Assembly: GCA_017997825.1 (NCBI GenBank)
Contig: JAGOEH010000031.1
Span: 1-24,598 of the forward strand
Direction: 5' to 3'
DNA length: 24,598 bases
Source of the DNA: Candidatus Delongbacteria bacterium
Lineage (GTDB): Bacteria; JAGOEH01
Below, piece after piece: positions 1-7,712 of the stretch. The notes beneath the pieces are model-generated. The model searched no databases. It had not been told where the DNA came from and saw nothing but the letters and a program-made list of their open reading frames with translations. The translations under genes were made by a program, and so were the position numbers. How positions within the stretch are numbered: the stretch's first letter is position 1; each line of letters opens with the position of its first letter.

Positions 1-448
1 GCGCATAAGCCCAATAGGATAATCGGGATGTATTCCGGATCAGGATAGAATAAAGAGATAGTCCCAATACTATAATCAGGCCCGCATTTTTCTCATAGAA
101 AAGGGTGGATTCAGGCGGAAAACCGAAGATTTCGGGGAGTTTGATGCCCACACAAGCAATCAGACAACAGATCAGCATGATGATCCAATCGCGCCGCTGA
201 ATACTGGTACCGGTTCCGATAAGGATCGCCCGCTCCCCGTCCAAACGAATCTTCCAGAATTGCGCCAGCGGATGACCGGACAGTTCAGGATAAAGAGATT
301 CAAAGGCAAGATTGAACGTCTTCTTATCACGCCGGTAGAGTTTTTCAACGGTCTCGGGAGAGTCAAAACTCTCACGAATGCTCGTCATCATCACCTGACT
401 TGTGTCTGGTCCGGAATTTGCCGGATTTCCATTTTCAGTCCTCAACAC
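1..448 (-). CDS. partial membrane protein, GTG/TTG start (possibly DUF4153/DUF2157-like)
   Basis: The reverse strand is open from position 448 to the window edge (149 codons, 3' end missing). It starts at GTG (448) or the adjacent TTG (445); a GGAGG site lies 5 and 8 nt upstream of these. In-frame ATGs about 20 codons later have no ribosome site, so the non-ATG start is preferred. The product has a soluble N-terminal part of about 85 residues (contains ESLYPELSGHP and LAQFWKIRLDGE), then two hydrophobic segments (starting DWIIMLICCLIACVG and KNAGLIIVLGLSLYSIL), so it is the beginning of a polytopic inner-membrane protein. The arrangement of a short soluble region followed by membrane helices resembles DUF4153/DUF2157-type proteins, but I recall this only loosely and assign no function. 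A sigma70-type promoter lies at 532-560. Confidence 0.6.
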   Translation of the reverse strand, partial: MLRTENGNPANSGPDTSQVMMTSIRESFDSPETVEKLYRRDKKTFNLAFESLYPELSGHPLAQFWKIRLDGERAILIGTGTSIQRRDWIIMLICCLIACVGIKLPEIFGFPPESTLFYEKNAGLIIVLGLSLYSILIRNTSRLSYWAYA

Positions 449-531
449 ACTTACCTCCTTGAATCGACAAGAATAAACCAATCGATCACACTCCGATGTC
501 TCCTTTGGGTTAAGAAGCCATACAATACTTC

Positions 532-560
532 AGATTAATACACTGGCGCTCAATAGTCAA
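532..560 (-). promoter_or_regulatory. sigma70-like promoter for the partial membrane-protein gene
   Basis: On the minus strand, TTGACT (560-555), a 17-bp spacer and TAATCT (537-532) fit the consensus. This would give a leader of about 75 nt before the start at 448. The rest of the 449-775 gap holds a perfect 6-bp hairpin (GATCCG 612-617 / CGGATC 624-629, no T-run) and no gene that I can see. Confidence 0.5.
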
Positions 561-775
561 GAAAATTATCAAGAATCGAAAACTTCTTGAACCTTGACAA
601 AAGGAATCCCCGATCCGCTGAATCGGATCTCATTGCTCCAAACGGAATATAAAAAGGTCCATCTCGGCCATTCCATAAGCTCGGGAACGGGATAGAAAAC
701 CAAGAGCGATAGAATCCACCCAAAGAATCAGATTATCTGTTGATCAAAAAACAGAAAGAATACAATCCGACTCTT

Positions 776-2374
776 TTAAAGGTTAAGGCTTAATTCCAGC
801 TTCCGGCCGATGGAGATTTCATCCAGAAAACGGCGGTCATGGGAAACTACCAGTAGGGTCCCGGCATAGTCTTTGATGGCCTGGGTCAGGATTTCACAAT
901 GGCGGATATCCAGATTATTGGTGGGTTCATCCAAAACAAAAAAATCCGGGGCGTGGTTGCTGATCATCAGACAGCACAGCATCAGGCGCATCCGTTCTCC
1001 CCCGCTCAGGGTTCGGCAGGGTTTCTCCCAGAAATCCTGATTGAACAGATAGCGGTGGAGCCGAATCTTGACTTCATGCTCAGGAAGGGCTCCGCTATTG
1101 TAGCACTGGGCCTGCTGATAAACGCTCAGCGAATTCTCAATCAACGAATAATCCTGATCGATATACAAAGATTTTAGCTCCGAACGCCGGATTTCACCGG
1201 AAGTCGGTTGAAGATCCCCCAACAGGATCCGGATCAGGGTCGTTTTACCGGAGCCATTCAGCCCCATCAGGCTGATCCGTTCTCCGCTGGTGATTTGAAA
1301 ACTCAGGGGATCGGTCCATAAGGGCTTGATTCCATATCTGAAATTGAGGTTCTGAACCCTAATCAGGATCTTCCCCTCATGCAGGGAAGAATCCTCGAAA
1401 TTCATTTTCATTTTGCGCGGATCGGGTAATTTTTTTCGCAGGTCGATCCATTGATCCGTTAAGGCTGAGATTTTTTCCGAATGAGTATTGACCAATTTGG
1501 CCGTACTGGACTCAGCCTTATTTTTAAGCTTTTTCATCAGCGAAGGGAGAGTATTGGCTTTAAGTTGTTTGCTTTTACCCCGGACATCCTGGCGTTGTTT
1601 GCGTTCCAGGGTTTCACGCTCCTTTTTTTGAGCTTTTTTCAACGCCTTACGGGCATCATTGACATGATGAAACAAGGCTTGATCATCGACCTGTTTCTGG
1701 TGGTGATAGAAATCGTAATTCCCTCCATACAGATTGAGTCCCCGCCGAGTCAGCTCATAAGTCGGATTCAACAGCTCCAGCAATGAACGGTCATGACTGA
1801 CTACCGCCATCGTACCGTTGAACGATTCGACCAGACGATACAGATGGTCGCGGCCGGCCATATCCAGATGATTGGTGGGTTCATCCAGCAATACAATCTC
1901 AGGTTGATGGATGTGGATTCCGGCTAAAAAAACCCGGGTTTTCTCTCCCCCGCTCAGCAACCCCATTCGGGTATCCAACGGTAACCCAGGATAATCCCAT
2001 CGGACCAGCGCATCCCGGCATCGATCCTCAATCGTCCAATCGTCTGCCAGGATGGTCCAATCCGGCTCAGACAACACTCCATCCAAAATACGATGTAGGG
2101 CCGCCAGCTTGTGATCGATACCCAAGGCCGCCGCTACCGTCATTTCATTGTATTGACCGAAATGTTGAGGAATATAATAGGGCTTGGATTGAGTAATGAT
2201 ATGCCCCTGTGATGGGGTAATCAACCCAGCCATAATTTTGAGAAGGGTGGATTTCCCAGTGCCATTATTCCCAATTAAAGCTATCTTTTCCTGTTTCTGG
2301 ATGGAAAGACTGATATCGTCAAATAGCAACTCGCGATTGGGGTGAATATAGGTCAGGTTTTGGATAGTAAGCAT
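776..2374 (-). CDS. ABC-F family ATPase (ribosome-associated, non-transport)
   Basis: A 532-residue protein with two tandem ABC ATPase domains and no membrane segments, the layout of ABC-F factors. Those bind the ribosomal E site, and in some lineages protect against antibiotics. Domain 1 has Walker A GNNGTGKST (35-43), signature LSGGE (140-144), Walker B/D-loop LLDEPTNHLD (162-171) and switch SHDR (193-196). Domain 2 has GLNGSGKTT (371-379), LSGGERMR (456-463), LDEPTNNLD (481-489) and SHDR (511-514). Both catalytic Glu are present. The linker (about 225-335) is very rich in Lys, Arg, Glu and Gln, as expected for the arm that contacts P-site tRNA. The ATG at 2374 has only a modest site (AGGGA, about 7 nt away), and no other in-frame start lies between it and an upstream stop. 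A better-placed leader ORF overlaps this start. The exact subfamily (housekeeping or resistance) cannot be told from sequence alone. Confidence 0.93.
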   Translation of the reverse strand: MLTIQNLTYIHPNRELLFDDISLSIQKQEKIALIGNNGTGKSTLLKIMAGLITPSQGHIITQSKPYYIPQHFGQYNEMTVAAALGIDHKLAALHRILDGVLSEPDWTILADDWTIEDRCRDALVRWDYPGLPLDTRMGLLSGGEKTRVFLAGIHIHQPEIVLLDEPTNHLDMAGRDHLYRLVESFNGTMAVVSHDRSLLELLNPTYELTRRGLNLYGGNYDFYHHQKQVDDQALFHHVNDARKALKKAQKKERETLERKQRQDVRGKSKQLKANTLPSLMKKLKNKAESSTAKLVNTHSEKISALTDQWIDLRKKLPDPRKMKMNFEDSSLHEGKILIRVQNLNFRYGIKPLWTDPLSFQITSGERISLMGLNGSGKTTLIRILLGDLQPTSGEIRRSELKSLYIDQDYSLIENSLSVYQQAQCYNSGALPEHEVKIRLHRYLFNQDFWEKPCRTLSGGERMRLMLCCLMISNHAPDFFVLDEPTNNLDIRHCEILTQAIKDYAGTLLVVSHDRRFLDEISIGRKLELSLNL

Positions 2375-2447
2375 GATTGATTCCCTGGTAAAGTGAACAG
2401 CCGATCGATTTGAACAACGTGTTGGAAACCATCATGGTCGTCTTCAT
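2319..2447 (-). CDS. putative 42-residue leader peptide overlapping the ABC-F start
   Basis: An ATG at 2447 follows AAAGGA (2460-2455) with 7-nt spacing, a better ribosome site than that of the ABC-F gene downstream. The frame is open for 42 codons (begins MKTTMMVSNTLFKSIG) and ends at a TGA (2321-2319) that lies 53 bases inside the ABC-F gene, in another frame. A possible promoter (TTGACT, 16 bp, TATTTT) lies further upstream. Several antibiotic-responsive ABC-F genes are known to be controlled by translated leader ORFs that stall drugged ribosomes; that this one does so is inference. It could also be a chance ORF, since the peptide has no recognisable family. Confidence 0.4.
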   Translation of the reverse strand: MKTTMMVSNTLFKSIGCSLYQGINHAYYPKPDLYSPQSRVAI

Positions 2448-2618
2448 TTTACTATCCTTTCAGTCTGGTTCTCCCAGATTGTTTGATTCTCTGCTAATTT
2501 TAAAATAAACCATTTTAACTGGAAGTCAAGATCAAACTCCTGGATTCGGGAAACAATCAAGTATTGTATTGTAATGAATATTAAGTCTTCCGACAATGGA
2601 ATTCAGATTAATATCCCG

Positions 2619-3419
2619 TCATAATGATTGAATGACAATATCATAGCCATAACGCAGAATCATGATAATGACGATCAACAAAAAAATGATCCGGACAAAA
2701 CCATTTCCTTTCCAAAGAGCCAATCGGCTTCCCAAGGCATTTCCAATCATATTGCTGATGGCCAAAAAAACAGCCAGTTCCAGCAGATAATCACCCTGTC
2801 GGATGAAAACAATCAGGGCGGAGATATTGGTCACGCAGTTAATGATCTTGGCATAGGCTGAAGCGGTGATGAATTCGAATCCCAGGATCACCACAAAACC
2901 CAGCACAAAAAAGCTGCCGGTGCCGGGGCCGAAAAATCCGTCATAGAATCCGACGATCAGGCCGATCAGGGATCCAAATCCTAACTGCTTATGAAAGGAA
3001 AGCGACTTGGTTTGAATTGAACCTAAGTCTTTCTTAATAAATGCATAAACTGCAATCATTACAAGTATTACAAGAATGAGCGGCTTTAATGTATTGGCGT
3101 CAATATAGTTTAGCGTTTTAGCGCCTGCATACGATGCCGTGAAGGCAAAGAAGGCGATCGGGAGAAACAGTTTATAATTCAGTTTGATCCGTTGGGCATA
3201 GTGATAGGCGGCCACGGAAGTTCCGGACAGAGCGGCGATTTTGTTGGTACCGAAAACGGTCTGAATGGAATAATTCGGCAGACTGATCAGCAAAGCCGGA
3301 ATCTGGATCAGTCCCCCGCCCCCGACCACCGAATCCAGAAATCCGGCGCTAAACGCGAACAGGGTCAATCCCAGAATGGTCAGGAGCGAATAATCGGAGA
3401 ACAGGTGGATTTCAAACAT
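2619..3419 (-). CDS. TauE/SafE (TSUP) family permease
   Basis: A 266-residue integral inner-membrane protein with about eight hydrophobic segments, the usual length for the family. The two TSUP half-repeats each show their Gly-rich signature: DSVVGGGGLIQIPALL (29-44) and GFYDGFFGPGTGSFF (157-171). Members export or import small organic or sulfur anions (sulfite, sulfoacetate, taurine-derived compounds); the substrate here cannot be inferred. The gene lies 68 nt downstream of the metallo-beta-lactamase-fold gene on the same strand with no evident terminator between them, so the two are probably co-transcribed. The site before the ATG at 3419 (GAGA) is weak. Confidence 0.88.
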   Translation of the reverse strand: MFEIHLFSDYSLLTILGLTLFAFSAGFLDSVVGGGGLIQIPALLISLPNYSIQTVFGTNKIAALSGTSVAAYHYAQRIKLNYKLFLPIAFFAFTASYAGAKTLNYIDANTLKPLILVILVMIAVYAFIKKDLGSIQTKSLSFHKQLGFGSLIGLIVGFYDGFFGPGTGSFFVLGFVVILGFEFITASAYAKIINCVTNISALIVFIRQGDYLLELAVFLAISNMIGNALGSRLALWKGNGFVRIIFLLIVIIMILRYGYDIVIQSL

Positions 3420-3487
3420 TTTTATCTCATTTCTGACAACAGGTTGATTAGTATCCTGGTAGATCGTGATCAGACGTGCATTAGTTC

Positions 3488-4231
3488 TTATACCGATGGC
3501 ATGCTTTTTAACTGGATTATGGTATCAATAGGCTTGGAATGCTTTTGATTGTAGTTTCGTTCCAGCTTCTCCCTGGAGACGGCTCTTCCATGACCGGGCA
3601 GAAAGAGCTGACAGCCGGTCTTCAATAAACGTGTCCAACTATCGACTAATTGCTTTGGTTCCATGGCAAAGGGAGGATAGACGGATCGCCTGAATACGCC
3701 GAACACGGCATCTCCGACGATCGCAATCTCATTATCCACGATGAGACTGATCGATCCGGGAGAGTGTCCGGGAGTAGGAATAATAGTGACATTCAATCCC
3801 TTACTTTGTAAAGCATATTCGGCATCGATCTGAATATCACATTCCAACCGAACGGCTTTAAGCGCTCCATACCAATCACCGAACCAATCGGTAATCAGCC
3901 GGGTCAGGCCATTAGTCCCTCGTGGAATCGCCCCGCGGCCGGAACTGAGAATGGCCGCTTCATCCCGATGGGCGATAATCGTTGGATGATAGGATTGCTT
4001 GACTGCGGAAGCGTTTTCGCAATGATCATAATGGGCATGGGTCAGGATCAAATAATCAATCTGTTGGATATTCAGAGCCTGCAGCCTTCGGTTAAGTTTT
4101 TTCCATTGCAGCCGGGTACCGGTATCGATTAGGATAGTGACAGATTGATAAGTCAAAAGGAATACATTACATCGTCCATTCAGTAGCTGAATAATCGAAA
4201 TCCCTGTTCGGGTGGTCCATCGGTTCATCAT
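3488..4231 (-). CDS. metallo-beta-lactamase-fold hydrolase
   Basis: A 247-residue MBL-fold protein. The metal ligands are all visible: HAHYDH (65-70), His156 in TPGHSPGS, Asp174 in VGDAVFG, and His214 in LPGHGR. This is the glyoxalase-II/persulfide-dioxygenase/quorum-lactonase-like branch. It has no signal peptide, so it should be cytoplasmic. The start ATG (4231, followed by a second ATG) is set by AAGGA 5 nt upstream. It sits just upstream of the TauE/SafE permease. A link to thiol or sulfur chemistry is possible but is inference from that pairing only. The substrate is unknown. Confidence 0.88.
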   Translation of the reverse strand: MMNRWTTRTGISIIQLLNGRCNVFLLTYQSVTILIDTGTRLQWKKLNRRLQALNIQQIDYLILTHAHYDHCENASAVKQSYHPTIIAHRDEAAILSSGRGAIPRGTNGLTRLITDWFGDWYGALKAVRLECDIQIDAEYALQSKGLNVTIIPTPGHSPGSISLIVDNEIAIVGDAVFGVFRRSVYPPFAMEPKQLVDSWTRLLKTGCQLFLPGHGRAVSREKLERNYNQKHSKPIDTIIQLKSMPSV

Positions 4232-4360
4232 TGTTTTCCTTCGGGTGATTTGAACGTCCCAATAAATGGTATACCAATTTCAATTTCACCCGTTTTATAG
4301 TGATTACTGATCAATGATCACGATAAAGATGCTTTCGCCACATGAATGAATCGTAAATAA

Positions 4361-4388
4361 CCCGATCGGCAAAATACTGCCGGTCGGG
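4361..4388 (-). terminator. hairpin downstream of the kinase gene
   Basis: A 10-bp stem with one imperfect pair (CCCGATCGGC / GCCGGTCGGG) and an 8-nt loop lies about 55 nt after the kinase stop. Read on the minus strand it is followed by GGTTATTTACGATT, only a weak T-rich stretch. A terminator separating the kinase from the MBL-fold gene is the simplest reading. Confidence 0.5.
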
Positions 4389-4444
4389 AGATCCATCGTT
4401 GATAATTGATCCAATAAATTAGAATGTTTGGCGGAAAAGTCAAG

Positions 4445-5257
4445 TTAGAAATGGGGATCAGGAAAATCGATGGTGAAACAAGTCCCTTTACCCGGAGTGC
4501 TGTCGATTTGGATTTCCCCCTGGTATTCCTGGATAATGCTGTGGACCATGGTCAGTCCCATCCCGGTTCCTTTATTGCCTTTAGTGGTGAAAAAAGGCTG
4601 CATACACTGCTTCCTAACATCGTCCGGCATACCGGAGCCGTTATCTTTGACCATAATCCGGATCGATTCATCCGTTTTTTCGGTGAAGATTTCCAATAGC
4701 CCGCCTTCCGGCATGGCATCAGCCGCATTGAGTACCAGATTCAGCAGTACTTCATGAATATCGGATTTGCGTCCGAAAATATCGGTTTTATCACTCAGAT
4801 TGAGAACCACCTTGATGGGAGTACTGCCGGAAGATCGTTTGGCCAGACGCATTCGGGATAGTTCGATCACATCCCGGATCATTGCATTGGTATCGATCTG
4901 TTCCTTCGATTGGGAATCGACAATGGTGTGATGAAACTGCTGCATTCGCCGTACAATCTGGGTTCCGTGCTCTGCAGCATGGCGGACGATTTCGGCATGC
5001 CGCCGAATTTGTTCCATACTCAATGGATCATCCGATTCATTCAGGATCAGATCGGCACACCCCATAATCGGGATCAGGAGATTATTGAAGTCATGAGCGA
5101 TTCCGCTGGTCAATTGACCGAATGTATAGAGGCGCTCACGGCTCAAGGCTTCATCACGGGCTGACTTGAGTTCCTGCATAGCTTTTAGTAATTCTTCATT
5201 TTTTTCCGCTAATTCACAAGTTCGTTTCTTGACCTGTCGGCGCAGCCACAGGCTCAT
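4445..5257 (-). CDS. sensor histidine kinase, catalytic half (split by in-frame TGA)
   Basis: A 270-residue fragment carrying a complete kinase core. A short coiled-coil linker (10-40) leads to the H-box with AHDFNNLL (phosphoacceptor His55), N-box LLNLVLNAADAM (171-182), G1 DNGSGM (205-210), F-box PFFTTK (221-226) and G2 GTGMGL (230-235). There is no receiver domain and no response regulator gene in the window, so it looks like an orphan kinase. The first ATG (5257) has no Shine-Dalgarno and lies mid-helix: the first residues, MSLWLRR, are the cytoplasmic end of a membrane segment that begins in the upstream ORF. The two ORFs are in the same frame, separated by one TGA (5278-5276) and six sense codons. 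Expression therefore needs readthrough, reinitiation, or a sequence correction. Confidence 0.88.
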   Translation of the reverse strand: MSLWLRRQVKKRTCELAEKNEELLKAMQELKSARDEALSRERLYTFGQLTSGIAHDFNNLLIPIMGCADLILNESDDPLSMEQIRRHAEIVRHAAEHGTQIVRRMQQFHHTIVDSQSKEQIDTNAMIRDVIELSRMRLAKRSSGSTPIKVVLNLSDKTDIFGRKSDIHEVLLNLVLNAADAMPEGGLLEIFTEKTDESIRIMVKDNGSGMPDDVRKQCMQPFFTTKGNKGTGMGLTMVHSIIQEYQGEIQIDSTPGKGTCFTIDFPDPHF

Positions 5258-5275
5258 CGCCAGAAAAAGTAGGAA

Positions 5276-6103
5276 TCAGGATAAAATGGTTACCAGAGTC
5301 CAGATAATAAAACCAGGAATGAACATGTGAGGTTTTTCCGAAAGCCAATAGGCCAGGCTGTGGTAATAGACCGAGCCTGAATTGTTCATCATCTGGGAGA
5401 TATGGCGATCGATGTCGGCTATCAAATCCTGATTCTGTCCCTTGGCGACGGCAAAATGCAGAGTAGTCGGAAACAGGATCAACGGAGATGGAAGCAGTGA
5501 ACTCAATTTGTCTTTCCGATATCCATAGAACCGGCCGACAATAACGGCATCCACATGCCCCGAATCGACCTGGCGGATAATACCCGGATAATCCGGCAAC
5601 ACGATTCGATTGAATGTAATCCCGAACTGAGCCTGGATATCATCACATACCTGGTGCTGGATCGAACCTTCCAAAACGGCTACCCTCAGATTGTTCAAAT
5701 CCATGATCGATCCGATCCTGATCCCGGATCGACAATAAACCTGAAGCCATGAACTGAGAATGGTGATCTGGTTAAAGTCAAACTGACGGTTTCGGACGAT
5801 GGAATAGGCCATATCCGGCATAATATCGATCTGCCCTTGTTCCAGCCGGTTCAATCCCTCTTCCCAGGTTCCATTGATATAGTCAAGTTTCCAGCCCTCC
5901 TGATCAGCGATCTCCTCAAGAATATCGATAAAAATCCCATTCGGTATTCCATTTTTATCAAGCTCAATCTTGGGAGGATTATCGTACACCCCGACCCGAA
6001 CCACACGGGAGGTTGGTTTTTCACAGGATACTAACAGCCAAACAATCAGGACAATCCCCCACCCCATCTTTGAGCACAGCATTCCGACCCCGGATCGTTT
6101 CAT
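5276..6103 (-). CDS. periplasmic solute-binding sensor half of a BvgS-like kinase (split by in-frame TGA)
   Basis: A 275-residue product with an N-terminal signal/anchor (hydrophobic 13-26, lipobox-like LLVSC at 23-27) and one SBP_bac_3 (amino-acid/Venus-flytrap) domain from about 35 to 250. It starts with RVGVYDNPP and contains GIPNGIFIDILEEIA and GQIDIMPDMAY. Its last 15 residues, GFIIWTLVTILS, are the first half of a membrane helix that is cut by TGA at 5278-5276. The next in-frame codons (FLLFLAMSLWLRR) complete the helix and run into the kinase. Together they would form a 552-codon BvgS-type periplasmic-binding sensor kinase. The start at 6103 is well set by AAGGAG 5 nt upstream, and a promoter is at 6258-6286. 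As it stands, a secreted binding domain with a stub anchor would be made. TGA ends other genes in this window, so the code looks standard. Confidence 0.88.
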   Translation of the reverse strand: MKRSGVGMLCSKMGWGIVLIVWLLVSCEKPTSRVVRVGVYDNPPKIELDKNGIPNGIFIDILEEIADQEGWKLDYINGTWEEGLNRLEQGQIDIMPDMAYSIVRNRQFDFNQITILSSWLQVYCRSGIRIGSIMDLNNLRVAVLEGSIQHQVCDDIQAQFGITFNRIVLPDYPGIIRQVDSGHVDAVIVGRFYGYRKDKLSSLLPSPLILFPTTLHFAVAKGQNQDLIADIDRHISQMMNNSGSVYYHSLAYWLSEKPHMFIPGFIIWTLVTILS

Positions 6104-6257
6104 GATAACTCCTTACGATATGAGTCAAATTCCGATGACCATTGATACCAATAACAATACCCGTACTCAGGATGGAAGCGGAATCAACCGATTTCATTCA
6201 GTCAGGAACGGTAAAATTCTGCCCCAGCCTGAAAAGAGAGTGTAAATTGATAGCTGA

Positions 6258-6286
6258 ATAGTAAAGCGGAAAATTAAAAAAGTCAA
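6258..6286 (-). promoter_or_regulatory. sigma70-like promoter of the sensor-kinase gene
   Basis: Minus strand TTGACT (6286-6281), 17-bp spacer, TACTAT (6263-6258). Transcription would start near 6251, leaving a leader of about 145 nt before the ATG at 6103. No other gene is visible in 6104-6402; an AT-rich T/A run at 6289-6308 follows the stop of the neighbouring peptidase gene by more than 100 bases upstream of it in transcription terms, so it is not its terminator. Confidence 0.6.
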
Positions 6287-6402
6287 ATGTTTTTTATTTT
6301 TAAAAAAAGTGAATTTCACCCTCGGTCATCGTTTGATAAACCGAGATTCCATCGTCATCGATCCAATGTATAGTGAAATTGAGTCGATTCGATTGATGGC
6401 CG

Positions 6403-7035
6403 TCATTCCAGTTTAGGGATATTCTCCGGATTAAAACTCGGGGTTCCTTTGAATATAGTCAGTCCAAAACTATATAGCCGGATGCCCTCCTGATCGATAT
6501 CGTGCCATCGATCAATGAATTCACTCGTCGGGATATAGGTATAGTTATCAATGGTGGAGGGATCCATAAAATAGAATCGATCCTGATCATAACCGATACA
6601 GATTACATAATGCCCGCTCTCCCATTCATTTTTATAATCGATGGGAAGGTCAGCCCAGGCCTGAATGGCTAACATCACCGGAATATCCCGATTGATCATC
6701 GATTTCAATGAATCAAGGCTAAGATTGAAATAGAGGTTGGTGGTGTAGCCGAGATCCTGACAAAATGTAACAATATTGCGATAATTGGTACCGTTGGTTG
6801 AATCCGCATCCAGAGCTTTCTCCAATCGATCCTGACGCCATTCATCCCCGTAATAATAGAGCAAGGACTGCAGAGCGGCCACGCCACAGGTGTACCCGGT
6901 AGCCTGGCGGGTTTGCGGAACTTTGATCAGGGCTTGAATGACATCATTCAGGGAATCTTCGGGAGAAACCGTTTTTTGGCAGACTGTAAAAACGGAAATC
7001 AGCAGAATATATACAATCCAATGTTTAAGTCTCAT
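6403..7035 (-). CDS. C39-like papain-fold cysteine peptidase, lipoprotein
   Basis: Starting at ATG 7035 the product has 210 residues. It opens with a lipoprotein signal peptide (MRLKHWIVYILLISVFTVC, Cys19). The peptidase core shows the catalytic Cys50 in TGYTCGVAALQSLL, His142 in SGHYVICIGYD and Asp158 in FYFMDPS, the C39/Peptidase_C39_2 pattern. There is no ABC transporter or leader-peptide substrate nearby, so it is not evidently a bacteriocin processor; a lipid-anchored envelope protease is the likely form. A longer frame opens at a GTG at 7077, but that lacks a ribosome site and would bury the signal peptide. GAGAGG lies just before 7038/7035, favouring the short form. It ends in TGA. It lies 51 nt downstream of the DUF3795 gene on the same strand and is probably co-transcribed with it. 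Confidence 0.85.
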   Translation of the reverse strand: MRLKHWIVYILLISVFTVCQKTVSPEDSLNDVIQALIKVPQTRQATGYTCGVAALQSLLYYYGDEWRQDRLEKALDADSTNGTNYRNIVTFCQDLGYTTNLYFNLSLDSLKSMINRDIPVMLAIQAWADLPIDYKNEWESGHYVICIGYDQDRFYFMDPSTIDNYTYIPTSEFIDRWHDIDQEGIRLYSFGLTIFKGTPSFNPENIPKLE

Positions 7036-7086
7036 CATTCCTCTCAGTAAACGGTTATCACCAACCATCCATGACACAGGTTTAAA

Positions 7087-7521
7087 TCATTTTTTATCCG
7101 GAAACCAAGGATTCGGACAGCCGCAGACAGGACAGATCCCACGGTGAACACAAAGCATAGCACCACACTCTCGACAGGTCCATTTACTGATTTCGTCAGC
7201 CATAAACTGGTCCAATCCATCGCTTTTTATTCGATTTAGATTCTCCAGCATACTCATACCATAGCGGGTTCGGTAACGTTTATCCAATTGCTTCAAGCGG
7301 AGACAAGGCTTTGATCCGCAATTACAGAAATCGTTCGCTTCTATCCGGATCAGTTTATCACAGTTTCTGATCCGGCATGCGATACAGGATTTCGGTTTAT
7401 ACTCATCGGGACCATTACAGCCGGAACATCGGTTCTTCTCCCGCTGAAATGCCAAACACAGCCTACAATTCATTCCACATGGGGCAATATGGTAGTTTTC
7501 CATCTCTGAAGAATTGATCAT
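7087..7521 (-). CDS. Cys-rich DUF3795 family protein with C-terminal zinc ribbon
   Basis: A 144-residue cytoplasmic protein with 17 Cys. The N-terminal half has the DUF3795 pattern: IAPCGMNCRLC (12-22), CSGCNG (32-37), CIACRIRNC (46-54), then CNC and KPC. The C-terminal end carries a second cluster, CRECGAMLC (116-124) and CPVCGC (130-135), typical of a zinc ribbon. The family is annotated as zinc-binding and its function is unknown. The start at 7521 is set by GGAGG 7 nt upstream. A promoter-terminator unit lies just upstream, so transcription of this gene may depend on antitermination or on another promoter. An unrelated-looking second DUF3795 gene faces the other way about 490 bases on. 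Confidence 0.85.
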   Translation of the reverse strand: MINSSEMENYHIAPCGMNCRLCLAFQREKNRCSGCNGPDEYKPKSCIACRIRNCDKLIRIEANDFCNCGSKPCLRLKQLDKRYRTRYGMSMLENLNRIKSDGLDQFMADEISKWTCRECGAMLCVHRGICPVCGCPNPWFPDKK

Positions 7522-7589
7522 AGCATCGCCTCCTTCTTACTCAGATTATTCGCCATGGCATCCTGGCGGCCCAATTTCTCTAATTCCGT

Positions 7590-7637
7590 CAAAAAAAAAC
7601 CCGCCGAAGTGAGCATATGGTTAGAGGCCCGGCGGGT
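7590..7637 (-). terminator. strong intrinsic terminator in the leader of the DUF3795 gene
   Basis: Minus strand: an 8-bp GC-rich perfect stem (ACCCGCCG 7637-7630 / CGGCGGGT 7606-7599), a 23-nt loop, then a run of nine T overlapping the stem end (7599-7591). It lies about 70 nt upstream of the DUF3795 ATG and only a few nt downstream of a plausible promoter, so it is either an attenuator or the 3' end of a very short RNA. Confidence 0.75.
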
Positions 7638-7648
7638 ATGCCATTAAT

Positions 7649-7676
7649 AATATAGCATGTTTTTTTTAGAAGGCAA
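7649..7676 (-). promoter_or_regulatory. candidate promoter just before the leader terminator
   Basis: Minus strand TTGCCT (7676-7671), 16-bp spacer, TATATT (7654-7649). The start point would be near 7642, making an RNA of about 50 nt ending at the T-run at 7591. The -35 matches only in part. Confidence 0.45.
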
Positions 7677-7712
7677 GAAGTTTATTCAGGATAGGAGTGG
7701 AGCTGATATTCA

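Noticed and set aside
6104-6187. Leader ORF before the sensor-kinase gene
   Set aside because: Candidate ATGs have no SD and the peptides are not plausible.
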